A stretch of 64,000 bases of DNA, taken from contig CM061243.1 in assembly GCA_030848705.1 (NCBI GenBank), positions 123,201,659-123,265,658 on the forward strand, given 5' to 3'. The notes under the pieces are model-generated. The model saw only the letters and a list, made by a program, of their open reading frames with translations, was not told where the DNA came from and ran no database searches. A program made the position numbers and the translations under genes. The DNA comes from Heracleum sosnowskyi. Its lineage: Eukaryota; Streptophyta; Magnoliopsida; Apiales; Apiaceae. This document shows, piece by piece, positions 63,791 to 64,000 of this stretch (positions within the stretch are counted from its first letter, which is position 1; each line of letters opens with the position of its first letter).

Positions 63791-64000
63791 TTTTGTTGTA
63801 TTTTGTACTTCGAATTTATACTATACTATTAAAATCAAAATATTATTTAGAATCTATTTTAACAAGTTTACTTACTTTAAAAATCTATATAATTAAAAAA
63901 TTAACAAAAATATATATAGAAAAATATGAAAAATAGAAAATATTAAAATATTAAATATAAACTGTGCATGACACGTGTTATAAATAAATATATACTATAC
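63791..64000. other. AT-rich terminal stretch, nothing recognised
   Basis: Very AT-rich DNA right of the fold-back element's arm. No coding frame or named repeat seen. Confidence 0.5.

Noticed and set aside
1..64000. tRNA or rRNA genes, plant pararetrovirus insertions and conventional host genes
   Set aside because: I saw no cloverleaf-like tRNA, rRNA segment, or movement/coat-protein signature; every long open frame is explained by a transposable element. A structured search could still find small RNAs I cannot see.

Overview
This window is plant nuclear DNA made almost entirely of nested transposable elements. I see no ordinary host gene. The evidence is plant-type LTR retrotransposons (SIRE- and Angela-like Copia; Tat-lineage Gypsy with a second RNase H domain and an antisense gene), a plant-type hAT/BED transposase gene, a CACTA terminus, GT-AG introns and very AT-rich spacers. 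A large-genome flowering plant is likely, probably a eudicot; I cannot name the species.

Layout. (1) 1-3539: 5' part of a minus-strand SIRE-like Copia element running off the left edge (Copia-0), inserted in the 3' end of a plus-strand Tat Gypsy element (3540-5022). (2) 5459-21199: a putative TIR DNA transposon of about 5.2 kb, built of palindromic motifs and an AT-rich satellite. It is split by a complete minus-strand Tat element (A, 6644-17221, TSD GTATT). (3) 21474-34937: a hAT transposase pseudogene whose first exon is split at codon 3 by a complete minus-strand SIRE element (B, 21483-31844, TSD ATGAA). (4) 34951-41394: a second member of the same SIRE family (D), plus strand, starting 13 bp after the hAT stop codon and cut off inside RNase H by a Gypsy-type LTR (from 41395). 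(5) 42403-49342: a minus-strand Angela-like Copia element (E) with an intact 1329-aa polyprotein and 3' LTR but no recognisable 5' LTR; the target/LTR junction is repeated as a 1328-bp block at 49343-50670. (6) 50671 onward: a CACTA-type terminus, unassigned DNA, then a fold-back element (about 52640-63790) split by (7) a complete, very young plus-strand Tat element (C, 53243-63737, TSD GTAAA).

How the parts work together. Element C looks potentially autonomous: one 1891-aa gag-pol reading frame plus a separate antisense gene with its own TATA box and three exons. Element A has the same plan but carries one nonsense codon in gag and two in the antisense gene. SIRE copies B and D form a large inverted repeat around the hAT gene and have different gag defects. 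The order of insertion can be read from the nesting and from exact 5-bp target duplications.

Limits: lineage names rest on motif recognition and layout, not on database searches. LTR difference counts were made by eye.
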